This document shows positions 23,095-35,602 of a DNA stretch of 64,000 bases, piece by piece. The notes below the pieces were generated by a model, which saw only the letters and a list, made by a program, of their open reading frames with translations, searched no databases and was not told where the DNA came from. Both the position numbers and the translations under genes were made by a program. Source of the DNA: Thuidium tamariscinum (taxonomy: Eukaryota; Streptophyta; Bryopsida; Hypnales; Thuidiaceae); NCBI GenBank assembly GCA_947034885.2, contig OX344750.2:35698821-35762820 (forward strand), written 5' to 3'. Every line of letters starts with the position of its first letter. Position 1 is the stretch's first letter.

Positions 23095-25618
23095 CTAACA
23101 GCAAGCCCTGCTCCTCCTGTGATCCATCGGGTTGCGCTCTTGCCGGTGGTGCGTACTGGACAATTCTTTCGCCTCGGTCCAGAAAGGATATGTCGGCGGG
23201 GGCTCCTTGGAAGGATTCTTGACGATTTGTTTTGTGGTGGAACGGCCCATCGGTTGTGGTTTCAGTGGCTTCGAATCTTGATGACAACGAGTTGTTTTTG
23301 TGTAGTTCATCTTCTGTGCCAATGAAGGTGGGCATAGGCTCTGAATCCTCAATCGCTCCTCCTCGCCAATGATACTGTAAAGGGGTGTCAGGTTGTCATG
23401 TTCTTGGAAGTTGTTGCAAGTTTTAAGGGCTGCTCCATGAGTATCGTGCCATTTTCTTGGTTCTCCACTTTGTGAATTTGAGAGTTTTCTTGCTTGCAAG
23501 ATTTTCCCCTGCTCGTTCAGCTCTTGCCTGTAGGCATCCTTCAGGGGGAGGCTGGCAGCTTTTGTTGGCGATCGGAGAGAATGCCGAGTGTCAGGTGGAT
23601 AGAACGAAGGCAACTTTTCTGATTCGTCTTGTTTCAACTGCCAATTGTTCCTTCTCCCTCTATGAAATGATGGCTGTGGAAGTGACATCACACTTGGTCT
23701 TGAATCGGCGCTCTCAAGCCGGCAGCTCTCAGGACGACTGGAGTTCAATGGCTCCTCTGCGTCACCTGCTTGCGGATTCGCCCGACGGCCGTGGAGGACT
23801 TTCTCCTTTTGGGGCATCGTGCATATGTCGGGCACGCTGTTTGGTTCCTTCTGACAATTCTCTTTCTCCCGTACTGTGTGGTTCTCCGCGTCCTCGAAGT
23901 AGTCGTTGTACACTACAAATTGGTTGGCCTGCAAGCACAGGAAGGCGTCTTGTGACTCTCTTGTGAATCTGTTTATTTTTTTTCTGTGTACAAGCAAACA
24001 GCTCACTGGACACAAACATGTGGATGAGTGGGTAAACTATAACCTGGCTGTTGTAGCTTCTGAGTTTATAGTGCTTGTTCATGAAGGAGAGCAGTTTGTC
24101 GGAGGGTTTGTCGTAGCTGCACATTAAGAATACAACAGGAAATGCTGATTGCGTTATCAACACTGAATATGCTTCTTCAACAACCGCATGTGGTGCTCTG
24201 CATTTGCGGGTTGAAGTCTACTAATGCACATGCCTACATGGTTCGCGAGCGTCGATGTCAAAGAGAGAAACATCAAAAAAGATTTCACTAAAGTAAGAAA
24301 CTTCAATATACTGTGACTGAGGAGAAGATTACTGTATATCATCGTGCTGCGAGTGCTACTGTGTAGGCACTGTGCATGTTGTTCAACTAAGTGATTCCTA
24401 TTTTTCTCACCCTCACTGAATTTCTGCTCTCGCGTTGCAAGAGGCATCAGAAACAAATAAGTTTTTGCACTAAAAATTATGTGTGCATCTTGTGCAAAGG
24501 AGATGAGCGTGAGAATGGCACCCAAGCTGACATGGTCGTTTTTTCTCCTGCTCCAGCATGAACTCGAACATCATGTACCCCAACCCCTGTCTGTACATCA
24601 CCGAGAGAACAGTTAGTGGGCAAGCTTTTCATAGCTGTACCCCCGAGGACTGTAACTGCTAGTCATGAACCTGAAGCTGTTGAGCATGGACAGCGAACCA
24701 AGCAAAAGCATGGAGCCATTGTCAGTTCGTTAGAAAGCAATCTGATGAAGTTGCGCACCTTTGGCAGGACTCGTGCACATAAAAGTCCAGTACACACAAG
24801 GGCGACATCTCCACAAGGTGAGCATTTTCTCTTTGAATGAAGAGATTCTTCTGACCAACTTTGAGGAGACCCTGAGCACGAATGTGACCCGGACGTTCAA
24901 GTACGTTGCTTGTGAGAAGGTAGAGCTTTTGAAAGTTTTGCAAAAGGCGGTCCACGCTGGTGATGGGACCGCGTAACCGTTGTGCAATAGCAGACAGCTC
25001 TCCCATATGATTAATGATTAGCTGCAGCTGCTCACCCTCCTTGCCACGCACGAGATTCACTGGGTTTTGCCAAACGAACAAAGCATGGTTATCGTAGGAT
25101 AGGTTATAATCTCCAAACTAATCAAAGCATCTCGTGAGAGCAGGAATTTCGAATGTGAATAGATGAGTCTGTCAAATAGCCTCCCAACGACGTATTGACT
25201 TAGGAAGGAGAGTTTCGATCGTACTGAGTTGGTAGCTGTTCCATGCAGTGATTTTGGGAGCGTCGGTGAGGCTCTTCAAGGTAGGAATGTTGCAAAAGAA
25301 CTCCACCATCGCGACAATCAACTCGAAGCTGTCAGCCAGCCGAAGTAAGTTCAAATTACTGGAAAATCACCAGCCTGCAGTTTCTCCAATAGGATTGATT
25401 AGATCGAGAAGACCAGATTGTATGTCGTGGTCTCTAGCTATATATTCTGACGAAACCCTAACCAACTTGAATCCCTCAAGCCAGTTTGGTTGCAACCTTC
25501 CTGCCCTACACAGCCATGTAACTTACCTCTCGAATTGCGGGTCGAATTGAAACTCGCTTCCCTTCTCAATCTCACCGAGTAGTTCTTCCCTGCCACGCCT
25601 TACTGTATATCCCACCAT
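23095..25618 (-). CDS. Alpha-tubulin N-acetyltransferase (ATAT1/MEC-17 family)
   Basis: Six exons on the minus strand: 25618-25527, 25271-25225, 25059-24759, 24590-24522, 24116-24044 and 23928-23095. Phases agree and give 471 residues. Residues 1-207 match the ATAT acetyltransferase fold: GPITS near 77-81, KVGQKNLF at 113-120, PLCVLDFYVHES at 133-144, the acetyl-CoA loop QRQGLG at 146-151, then YDKPSDKLLSF and FMNKHYKL, and the closing strand NQFVVYNDYF. Asp172 matches the conserved catalytic Asp of the human enzyme (in DRPS) and Cys135 the conserved Cys. The enzyme acetylates Lys40 of alpha-tubulin inside microtubules, chiefly in cilia. The remaining 264 residues are low-complexity, polar and basic, as in animal ATAT tails. 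The short exon 2 and its borders are the least certain part. Confidence 0.9.
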
Positions 25619-25993
25619 GGATGGAAAGATCTGTCAATCACCTGTCTGCCATTGTTTTCAGAAAGCTCCACTGTTCTTGACAATTTCATCACTCAAATCG
25701 CGCATCATCACTGGGATCAAATGCTATAGAAAGATCTGTGGCCTGGCTCCGTGGTCACAGAGGCAGGGGTGCAGGCGAGCCTTGGCTGAATTCTTCAGCT
25801 GGCAACTACCTTCCGTTACAGTTGCTAAGGATGTGACCCTCTCTTTTCCTCTGCCCCTTCCTTTCTGCTCTAATATCTTTCTCTATCCGGCTCCTTTTCT
25901 TTCTCAGGGAACGTAACCCCAAATTTTGGTCAAGACTTGTATTTTAGGGACGACCTTAATTATTCCTGGGATTTCCCTATGATGAGTGATGAC
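25619..25993. promoter_or_regulatory. Upstream region of the tubulin acetyltransferase gene
   Basis: About 375 bp between the ATAT start codon and a hAT MITE. It should contain the ATAT promoter and 5' UTR. Past about 25915 the sequence turns AT-rich, marking the end of the gene island. No defined promoter motif can be named with confidence. Confidence 0.4.
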
Positions 25994-26266
25994 CAGCCTT
26001 TTTTTTCCGGCACCGTGTGGCCAGATTGCACCATTTCAAAATAAATGTCTTTTTTTCGTCAAATAAAAGTAATCTTTATTCGCCAGAAATTTTCTAGCTC
26101 TCTTTAAAATATGGATGAAGTTGCCAAATTTGGATGAAAAAGTGTATGAATATGACAAAAAAGTGCTTTTAAGTCCAAAAGATGGATGAATGTAAAAATA
26201 CAATGCTTCACCAAATTTGAAGTGATCACCATCTTGGCACTTTCTCAAAAAGTAAAAAAAAGGTTG
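25994..26266 (+). mobile_element. hAT-type MITE, second copy
   Basis: 273 bp, in inverted orientation to the 18139-18414 copy and similar across the whole length. Ends are CAGCCTTTTTTTT and AAAAAAAGGTTG. Flanking octamers are GTGATGAC (25986-25993) and GTAATGAC (26267-26274), a duplication with one later change. It lies just upstream of the tubulin acetyltransferase gene. Confidence 0.87.
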
Positions 26267-26274
26267 GTAATGAC

Positions 26275-28050
26275 GAGAGGTAGGAGGTCCATAAAGCACC
26301 CAATTCATACCCTACCATCTCAGGACCTTTTTTGGCATCAAATTTCATTCAAAATTGTCATTTCGATTGTAAAATGTAAAAAACTTTAGAAATTGATTTT
26401 TCTTTTTTTCTTCTCTATCCACAGGAGTTGCACTAGACTAGCATAAGAATGCGTCAAAGAAAAATTTAAAACTTTGGCCATGGGGATTGTAAGATATTTA
26501 TGTTTGAAATGAAGAAAATTGGAATTTTGGCTCTTTGACTAACTACACTAAATAGGAAATTTAGGGGGACCAACAAATTGAAGAGACTTATTCAAAGAAA
26601 ATGTAGGTGTTTGAAGCATGATACACAACCCCTTCCCCCTTCAATAACTTTTGATGTACAAAAATTATAGATATTTATATAGTATGGAAGGTCAATCAAT
26701 AAATATGGATCTCCTTAAAAACCCTCTTATCCTTCTTAGCTTAAAATTTTTGTATTACCAATATTGAATTAAAAGAATTATGTTGAAAAATTGAATTGAA
26801 AGTCTAAAAAATGAAAATAAAATTTGATTTTCATTCTTTAAAGAATTATCAAGTAGAAGTAGGTATGAGATTTAAAGGAAAACTAAATCATTGGTACATC
26901 TATAGTAGAATTGAAATACAATACTTTCAACAATGAGATTTTTCTAGCAAGAAAAATAAACCATGTCAAACTCCTTTTTTCAAATTCTAAATATTGCATT
27001 AATAAAATGAATCCTACAAGATTCTTTTTCAAGAAGTTATTTATATTGCCAAAAAAATAAGATTGTCTATAAATTTTTCATCACTAGTTCAAATAGAATC
27101 AAAATCAAGTCTTTCAAAGTAGACAATAATATTTTGTGTGAAATAAGAATAAATTTCAATTCTATTTTGACTTTAGGTGATTTTTAGTATTGGCTAACAA
27201 TCCTTATTTTGGAATTACGGTGGTATAACTTTTGCCAATGGGTACCAATTTAAATTAAAAAAATTTATTTCCAAGAAGCTATAGTCATTTTCTATCTTCA
27301 AATTAAGTTTCAAAAAACATGATGATAATTGAATTGTAGAAGCCTATCCAAAATTCATTATATTCCACCCTCGAGATTTCCACCAAGGGAGCAATGGTAC
27401 TATAGAGTTAAGAGCAAGAAATTAATTTAAAGAAGATAAACTTCTTGAAACATATGGAATAGAGACAAATGGAATTGACTCCTAATTAAAGTCATTTCAT
27501 ATTTTTTAAATTTCATAAAATTAGTTATGAATTATATGAGTTGAAACACAATGGTTTCTTACTAAAACCATCCATTTCCTTAAATGTGCAATATTTGCAC
27601 ATTGCTAGTGCAATGACAAAGTAAAATATACCTATACATTAGAAGATGCATTTAGAGCTTAAATGCTTTAAGAAATTCCTACCTAAACATTTCGCAAGGT
27701 AAAATGATATAATATGTTAGGAGAATCATCCACATTAATGGCTTGACATTACATTATTTAAATCTCACATTTATAAAAGACAACTTCCTAAATAGAAAAG
27801 CAAATTCATCTTTGTACATGTGATTTCAATACCATTATGGGCAAAAAGTGAAAAGTAAGAGACTTTGTTTAGTGGCTTCACCAATATAAGGCAATTGAGT
27901 ACTAAGCATATTGAATCAAATTTTAGAAACCTCATATTGGAAGGACTACAAGATAGTAGTTTATCCCAATTAAAAACTTTAAAGACATTTGTTGGCCAAA
28001 ACAAAACAAAACAAAAGGAAGTCCAAAAACCTCCTTGAAGTAGAGACATT
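26275..28050 (+). repeat. AT-rich dispersed repeat, longer copy
   Basis: It starts with GAGAGGTAGGAGGTCC directly beside the hAT MITE. Blocks in the same order recur, more diverged and shortened, at 40391-41420: CACCAATTCAT, TTGCACTA...GACTA, AAGATATTTGTGTTTGAA, an ATTGAATG/AATAATGTTGAA block and a TTAGAAACCTC block. No protein coding is visible. The right boundary is a guess. This is probably an old non-autonomous transposon. Confidence 0.55.
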
Positions 28051-31000
28051 GTGTCCTAAATGCATTGCTTGGCAAGCTTTATTCACTCTAAAAGTGGGTT
28101 TGATAGATTGAAACATTCTAAGAAAATTCTAAAATAATTTTTTTTATCAAAGATTCACTTTAAACCAATTCCAAAGCTTATTGCTTAAAGATTAATAATT
28201 GATGAAATTATAGCTATGGGTACTTAAAGCTTGATTTCCATTCATTTCAATTGCATATGATAAATTATATACTACCAATAGCTCAACCTAGAAATGGTAA
28301 ATTAATCTTGAAATGATGTAGAGGACAAAAGTGTCTAATGTATTATTTTGAGAAAATATTCAAACAAAAAATGCACCAATCCATCTAAAATTTGATTTTG
28401 ATTATTTTTGGCTAACTACCTTGCTAATGGTTTTGGCCTAAACCCTTGAAGACCAATGATTCATAGTTTTCAAATGACCACTTTGATTGATCATATTGTA
28501 GAGGCCATAATTGGATAAACATTGAAGTTCTATCTACTATTCAATGAACCCAAAACTAGCTAAATTTTACTCAATTGCTATTGAATTTCTTCATACCCTC
28601 TACATAAATTTTTAAAAAATCTTCCAAAAATGAATGTTTAGCTAAGATCCCTGAATCCATTTTGAAATTATTGATCCAATTTGATATTAATTAAAAAATA
28701 ATATGTCAATTACATACTTAAATTTACAATCTAATGAAGACAATTCATGAACTAATTAAGGTTACATATAAAATGTTATAACAAACTCAAAACTTCATCT
28801 TTAAATTTATCTTTTAAAATTTGTATCATTATTTTTTTGAAATTCTGAATTCCAAATTTATTTTTTGACATCATTATTAACAAAAATAAATAAATTACTC
28901 TCAATTTTTTAGAATTATTAAAAAATCATTCACCATAAGGAGATTACCAAATACTTAACAATGAATCACTTAAAAAAAATTAAACACCATCAGTCAACAT
29001 ACCATTTAATGCAAGAGATGTCATATAAACTACAATTTAAAAATTCATCTATTTATTCTCCTATATATCAACAAGATTTCAAATTTGCAAATGTTTTTTA
29101 TTGATATATATCAAATATAAAGTAACTTCCAAATACCTTAGGCCAACTTACATCAATCTAGAGATGAGGAAGTTGAATTTTTAAGGGTTTTGATTGGTTA
29201 AAATTAAAAAGATCTTGAAAAATGATTTTGGACCACAAGAATTCACAATTCTCAAAAAAATACTCAATGACATGGAACATATTTTTTCTATATGGTAACT
29301 ATATACTTCTAAAAATCTACCTCAAAGAAGTGGATCCCACTATGATTTCAAAGGTCTTCATTGAATTCTTTTTAAAATTATATTTTAAAATTAAATATTT
29401 TTTTTCGTTTTCGACCTTCTTTAATTCATAGTTGACACCAATCCAAAAATCATGATCTTGATAGGAATATTGTTTTTTACCCTTAAATGTCGATAAGGAT
29501 GTTAGGTGTCCAATAGATGACAAAGAATTTTATGTAGGATAGAAGTGCAAATATTCATCTTTAGAATTCTCAGTGAAAAGAAGTGATCTTTTACAATATT
29601 TTGACTTCCAATGAGTGCTTTTGGATTTTTTTTTAAACCATTAATTTCCATAGTATCAACATGGATGATTTCACAATCACCAAGGGTCATTCTTCAAGGG
29701 TTAAAGTCAAATGAAGAGGCTTGGAGAATTTGCCCACTATTTCGGGGGCAAATTAGGCCTTCACCACAACCAAAACATGATTCTTGATAATAAGTTTAGC
29801 CTTATAAGGACACTTGTATATCTAAAAAGTCCAATGAATGACTTTGAAATGTAGAAACAAAAAATGCACCTATTGGTTCAACAATCAAAGTATATTGGTG
29901 ATTACTTTGGTCATGGGGTCACATCCTTCCACAGTTAGCCCTTAAACAATGTGGGCGCCGGTTTTTGGTTGATGAATGACTTTATAACAAGTTACAGAAT
30001 GGAAAAAAGAAGCTTTTCATCCGAAATTTTATTTTTATCAAACCTAAAAGCGTGCGTCATGATGTAGTGCAAAAATTAACTTGCATTAGTGTACTCATAT
30101 TTTTAGGCAAGATCAGATTCTCTCAACATGCCATGAAGGTTCCATGGCTCAACTCAAAATTTGAATTGAGGGCTAATTTCTATGTCCAAAAATAGTGGCT
30201 TTGTCCTGCGATCTTTGCTCAAATGGACTGAGTGACTAAGGGAGGAGGCTCAGAAATTGCTCATCTAAGAGCTGGTCCGCCTTTTTCATATATTTTCTTA
30301 GATGAAAATATTTTTAGTTCATTTTTCAGTCAAAGAAAAATAGATGAGGAATCTAACACAAGTCGTTTTATATTTTTTGAAGCATTATTGAATTAGTTAT
30401 GAATTTTCAAACACAATTTGGTGTAGGTCCCTACTTGTGATCATAGGCCCTTGGAAACCCATCCATGCATATTTTGAAAAAAAATCAAGGCTTGTTCAAA
30501 AACTAGCATTGCTACATGTGTAAAGTAAATGAAATGGTTACTAAAAGTTTCCCTTTCAAAATTGAAATGAATGCTCGATTTAATCATTATTTTAGATTTT
30601 TCAATACTTGTAAGAAGGTAGTTGAACAACGAATTCTAATTTTGAATTGAATTAGTAGACACCTAGCCACTTAGTTAGGAATGAACCAAGTGTGGTTCTT
30701 AAACCATCCATTGAAGAAGTAAAAACAAATCTCATCAAGCTCCATTGTAATCCAAAGTTCATTTTTCCAAAGTTCACATGTCCATTTCAGAGCCCCAATG
30801 GATGATTGCAAAAGCCTATAGTAGGAGGCTCAATTTTTGGCTTCACTGTTAAAAACGGCTTCATAGGGATGTACATGAAAAGAGCTGACTATGCTGCAAC
30901 TATGGACTATGTCACTGCGATGAGAGCAGTGATATACACATGCACCAGAAAACAACATTCATTAAGCCAGTGGGGCCATGGCTATGACTACTTCACGCTT

Positions 31001-31453
31001 CCAATACAATGGAAAATTAAAACCATTTTAAAAGTGCTTCTGCAATGAAACATGAGGCACACTTTTTTTTGCAAATTTCTCTGAGTACAGTAGAAATGTA
31101 GTGGGTTTTAATGACTACGTCCTTGGCTTCGGAAGAAGCAGCTTGAGCTAGCATTTCATGTATGATGATTGCATTATTTTAATGTAAAGAGCCGTCACTA
31201 ACAAGTGGTCCTTGCAATTTTATTTACAACATAGGCGGGTCCACCAACAACATTGCTCAAAGAAGACATTTTATGTAATAGACCTAAATGAATGCAAATT
31301 TACTTCTGATTCTGAAGTTGAATGTATACATGCTTGCTGCTGTCTGTTTTAGTGTTGACTTAAATTGTGAAGGAGTGACAGCCTTGTTCAATCGACTTCC
31401 CATTTTTTTTCCCTAGTGAATTCATGTTGAGAGAGTGAGGTCAAGTGCACTGA
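28051..31453. other. AT-rich gene-free region
   Basis: About 3.4 kb of low-GC sequence without a supported gene. It contains the element-end-like motif TAAGGGAGGAGGCTC at 30237-30251 and a related TAGTAGGAGGCTC near 30819. From about 30800 the composition becomes more balanced towards the pogo transposon; 30806-31048 has a short open frame with no recognised family. This may include the 5' untranslated part of the transposon, but I could not find its terminal inverted repeat. Confidence 0.45.
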
Positions 31454-31489
31454 ATGTTGTTTTCCGTAGTTTTTCATACAGCACGTGTT

Positions 31490-33976
31490 ATGACTTCTGG
31501 CAGGCGCTCTCATGGCAACAGTGTCGATGGCAATTCAGATACAAGTGACGACAACAATAGCGACTCAGACTACCGTGTGGAGGACAACGACTACAGCGAG
31601 GACGAGGAAGACATAATACTGGAGCTTGCTACAGAACGAGAAGATACGACAACGGAAGACCGTGACCATGAATGTGCAGTTACTATAGAGGACACCGGGA
31701 GCGGACCCACTGCAGGCGGACCTATCTCTGAGGGCCCCATCGACCTCCTTCTCTGTGGAGTGGCACTCATGGAGGCCACAAGACAAGCTATGGTACAGTG
31801 CAACGAAGGTGGCGGACACTTTCTTGTAGAAGATGCTCCAGGTCCTGCTAAATTCCCAAGACGCCGTAGAAGTGCATCCGTGGCAGTAGAACGGGTGAAT
31901 TAGAATCGTCACAGCAGCGGCGAGGCAGCTCAAATACGTGAAGGTGGACGATCGACAACCAATGCAATCAACGGGCTGGTAGTGCCTGCGGTGGACCCGC
32001 ATTAGACCTTGCGAAGCGACAGTTCCGGCAAGAGGAAGCAACATCCATCCGCTAAGCGCGGTGTTCATGATGGAGGAGTTGCACCACCCGCTGGCCAAGC
32101 TGCAACGAATCTCCCAGGGCCAAGTACTTCCCGAGCTACAGCTGCAGAACAACGTGGAAGTGGGTGTCGGCGGATCAACGGAAACTGGACCAAGGAGAAT
32201 ATGTAGCGAGCACTATCATCGGTTGATGACGGAATGCCAGTGCGAACCGCCGCAAGAATTTATGACATACCTTCCTCTACACTAAGAGCACATGTGTATA
32301 GAACAACTTTGAACAAGAAGAGGGGCCGCAAAGCAATTCTCACGGAGGTAGAGGAAGAGTAGTTGGTTCAATATATCATTCACATGCAAGAGCTGGGGTA
32401 CCGTGTTACCTTAGATCAGCTACAGCAGAAGGTGGCACAAGTCACTCAGAGCCGAGCGACCCCCTTTCGGCATGGAGTTCCGGGTCACAACTGGTTACGT
32501 TGCTTTTGAGGTAGGCATCGAGAGCTATCTCTAAGGAAACCACAGTCGCTGGACCAGAATCGAGCGAAGGAACTCTCTGCAAAGATCGTATCATCATTTT
32601 ATAGCAATCTTGAAATGCTATACACTAAACACATCTACAGCCCACAACAGATTTGGAACTATGATGAGGCGGGTGCGCAGGCTAGAAGAGACGGCGGAGG
32701 TTACGTACTTGCCAAGAAGGGAGTCCATCAAGTGCAGAAAGTAACTCCAGACAGACGGGAATGGATATTGGTCGTGTCCTGCATTGATGCCAACGGAGAC
32801 AAGGTACCAAATTTTTATATTTTCAAAGGCAAACGAAAATCCAGGAATTTCTTGAGCAAGACATCAAAATAAGGTGCTATGTTCACAATGCAATACAAAG
32901 CCTGGATGACTCAAGACATATTTCTAGAATGGATGAGTCACTTTCTTGCTACACTCTCTACCATTTATGACATTTCTCCAACAAAGAGACACTTGCTGAT
33001 ACTGGATGGCGATGGTTCCCATGTCACCATGGAAGTCATACAGTTAGCTATGTCAAGTGGCCTTGATTTACTGACACTTCCATCCCATACGTCCCACGCA
33101 TTACAACCTTTAGACATTTGTTGTTTCAAACCTTTCAAGCTCGCCTTCCGTGCATATAGAGATAAGTAGAGCCTTAGCCACTTCGGACGAGTACCTCAGA
33201 AGGAGGACTTGGCACAGTGGGTGTCCAATGCACTGAGACGTGCTCTATCTCCCTCAAACATAATGAGCGGGTTCAAATCGACAAGTATATGGCCGCTTAA
33301 CAATGTTGCCATAGAAAACAAAATAACTCCAAGCATAGCTTACAGTAGAGGCCACGGCAGCGGAAGTGACGAGGACAGACCCGACGCAGCCGTTCCTGGA
33401 AGCGAGACCGTACAGCTTCCATAGTGGGAGCTACAAGAAATTCTGGAGGAGGAGCCGCTGAATCTACCCCACTGCCAACAGTTTTACGTCCAGATTGAGG
33501 AAGAGAACGTGGGAGGGATAGAGGGGAACGAGAACGATGTACATGATGAAGAGCGACATTGTGATCCAGCAGACCTCGAGGAAGGTGTTGATAGATATGA
33601 TCGCCCCTTTACAGATCTGCTGCAACTTCCTAGGATCAGTCTACCGCGGAGAATGACAGCATGAATGGAGCCTCATATAGATTACCAACACTCTCTCGTT
33701 CTTACGGAAGAGGAACACGTTAGGGACTTGGAGACTGTAGTTGCCAGAAGGTTTGCTGCAATAGAGGAACGACAGAGGAAGCAGGTTCTCAAAGATGCGT
33801 AGAAGGGTATCAGACTTCAAGAGAAGAGGGACAAGTTACAAGCTAAGGAAGCACGTGCTGTTGAAGTGGCGGCCAAGAAGAAGCACACAGAGCTTTGGAG
33901 CGCACGGAATGTGCGAGTTCTAGGGCAAAAACTTTATGATGCTATAAAAAAAATGAATCTGTTGTGGGTTATGTAG
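31490..33976 (+). mobile_element. Decayed pogo/Tigger-type DNA transposon, transposase region
   Basis: One reading frame of about 829 codons runs from 31490 (or 31454) to the TAG at 33974. It contains no visible frameshift but about ten in-frame stops, at 31901, 32003, 32204, 32360, 32507, 32870, 33167, 33422, 33662 and 33800. Domain order is: an acidic N-terminus; a pipsqueak-type helix-turn-helix near 32180-32300 (GMPVRTAARIYDIPSSTL); a CENP-B-type HTH near 32440-32560 (GVPGHNWL); and a DDE_1 endonuclease core with NYDE at about 32657, LILDGDGSH at about 32998 and SHALQPLD at about 33103. The C-terminal part is charged and coiled-coil-like. Seven of the ten stops are TAG. The transposase must be inactive. 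Terminal inverted repeats were not located, so the real element is larger than given. Confidence 0.88.
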
Positions 33977-35602
33977 CACCGTACTGCAGTTCAGCTCCAT
34001 AGGTATGTCGGGACAACCAGAAGCTGGCAATGCAGCGAAGAGCGGCCAAGCGCAGAGGCAAAGACACAAGTCTCTTACCTCCTCTACATGAAGTGTGGCA
34101 ACAGACCAGGAGCCCACATACAAGTGGACCGTAACACCTTCACTGTCCTCACTGCTTTCAGTACCCTGTAATGCCTTCTCAAGGTCCTGCAACAAGCAAT
34201 GCGCCAGGACCACGTCAATGTAACCAGGTACAGTGACTGCTGTCGCCAAAGTCATGCCGGATTGCAAAAGTGAAGCAGAGAGGGCAAGGGCTGATGCATA
34301 CTTGTGTTGGAGAACTGTTGTCTACGATGGGGATGCCTTCAAGTACGGGTAATAGTTGAGACAGCGACATCGTCTCAACTGCAGAGGAAAGATAGGAGAG
34401 TGGGACGGTGCACTCTCCTTCGTGTCCAACGTCGACCATGAAGACTCCGGAACGTGTTGCGGGTTTCGTAGGTTCATCGACAAGTCTGTGGCGCTTCAAT
34501 TGCTGCAACGGCCACTGACATGGAGGAAGGCAGTTCAGCAGACGAGGAAGGATACTGTTGGATGATCGATGCAAAGGCCGCGTGACATGCAAAGTGGACG
34601 GACAGGGATTCATCGATGTTGTTTTGCGTAACTGTAAACCAAGGTTCCCTATGTCTTATATTGACCGTGGAGCAGTTTGTAGAAGGCGTTTTTTTAAGTC
34701 TGCCAGTTTTTTTTTTGAATGTACAGTGTTCCATGATGCGGGCAGCGTAATTGCTAATTGGTTCAATATGACGTACATTAATGACAACGTGTAGGTGACA
34801 TTAGTAACATGTCCTCTTGTAAATTGAAGTGGTCCTACATGACTGTCACCGTATATTAAATGACGTGTGAACGGACTTACAGTAAATGGTAGCAGTGAAA
34901 TCGACTGCAGACACTCCGTCTGAACTCTAAACGCTGTAATGTATAGAACTGTGGTAGTTCAAACGCCATGGAGCCTACGAACGGTAATACATGCATATAC
35001 ACTTTTAACTTTCTCAAGCTCTCAAAATTCGGGTTTCTTTCTAAACACTTCAGTTTCTCTTTTGTCTCCTCTTCTTCGATCCTATGTTCCCACTGAACTC
35101 ATGGACTTCAATTTCCGTATCTCACCCTGCTGTACAGACCCCGTCATCCTCTTATATGGGCGCTTTAACAGCACACTACCATACTCGGTTTTAGAACCCT
35201 CTCCTATATGTTCACAGCCTGCTGCTCCCACGGTGACCCGCCCGTCGTTTAGGGGTTAAAAATGAGACGAACTCGAACAACGAACTGAAAACGATGGACG
35301 AGATGAGTGGGCTCATCCGTACTGTAACCTGATGGATGAAAAAGAACCGAAAGAATCTAGAAGTAAAAGAAACGGGAGGTTCCAAAAGAAAGGAGGGGGT
35401 CTTGTAAAAGGGGAGAGACGGGGCCGACCTTGCGAGTCACGCATTTTCTCTTTGTTTCCACAAGTTTGTTGTCTCCTCTGCCAATTTGTTGCAACTTTGC
35501 AAGTCTCTGTCCGTAACAGATTAGGAAGCGCAAGTTGATTTTCGTCGAGGTCGTCAAAGGAACTTTTGTGTTGTTTTTCAAGTTCGTCGCGAAAGAGCCG
35601 AA
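33977..35602. other. Region between pogo transposon and ELF1
   Basis: Base composition stays transposon-like to about 34900. Long minus-strand frames (33920-34267, 34215-34613) have no recognised domain and may be shadow frames of transposon 3' sequence. A hairpin near 34785-34855 pairs GGTGACATTAGTAACATG with CATGACTGTCACC. From about 35270 the sequence should be the ELF1 promoter and 5' UTR. Confidence 0.4.

Noticed and set aside
31490-33976. Reassigned TAG codon as an explanation for the stops in the pogo frame
   Set aside because: The other genes in this window read normally with TAG as a terminator (RPA3 ends in TAG), and TGA and TAA stops also occur in the frame.
33920-34613. Two minus-strand frames 3' of the pogo transposase
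   Set aside because: No domain recognised; they are probably antisense frames in transposon-derived sequence.
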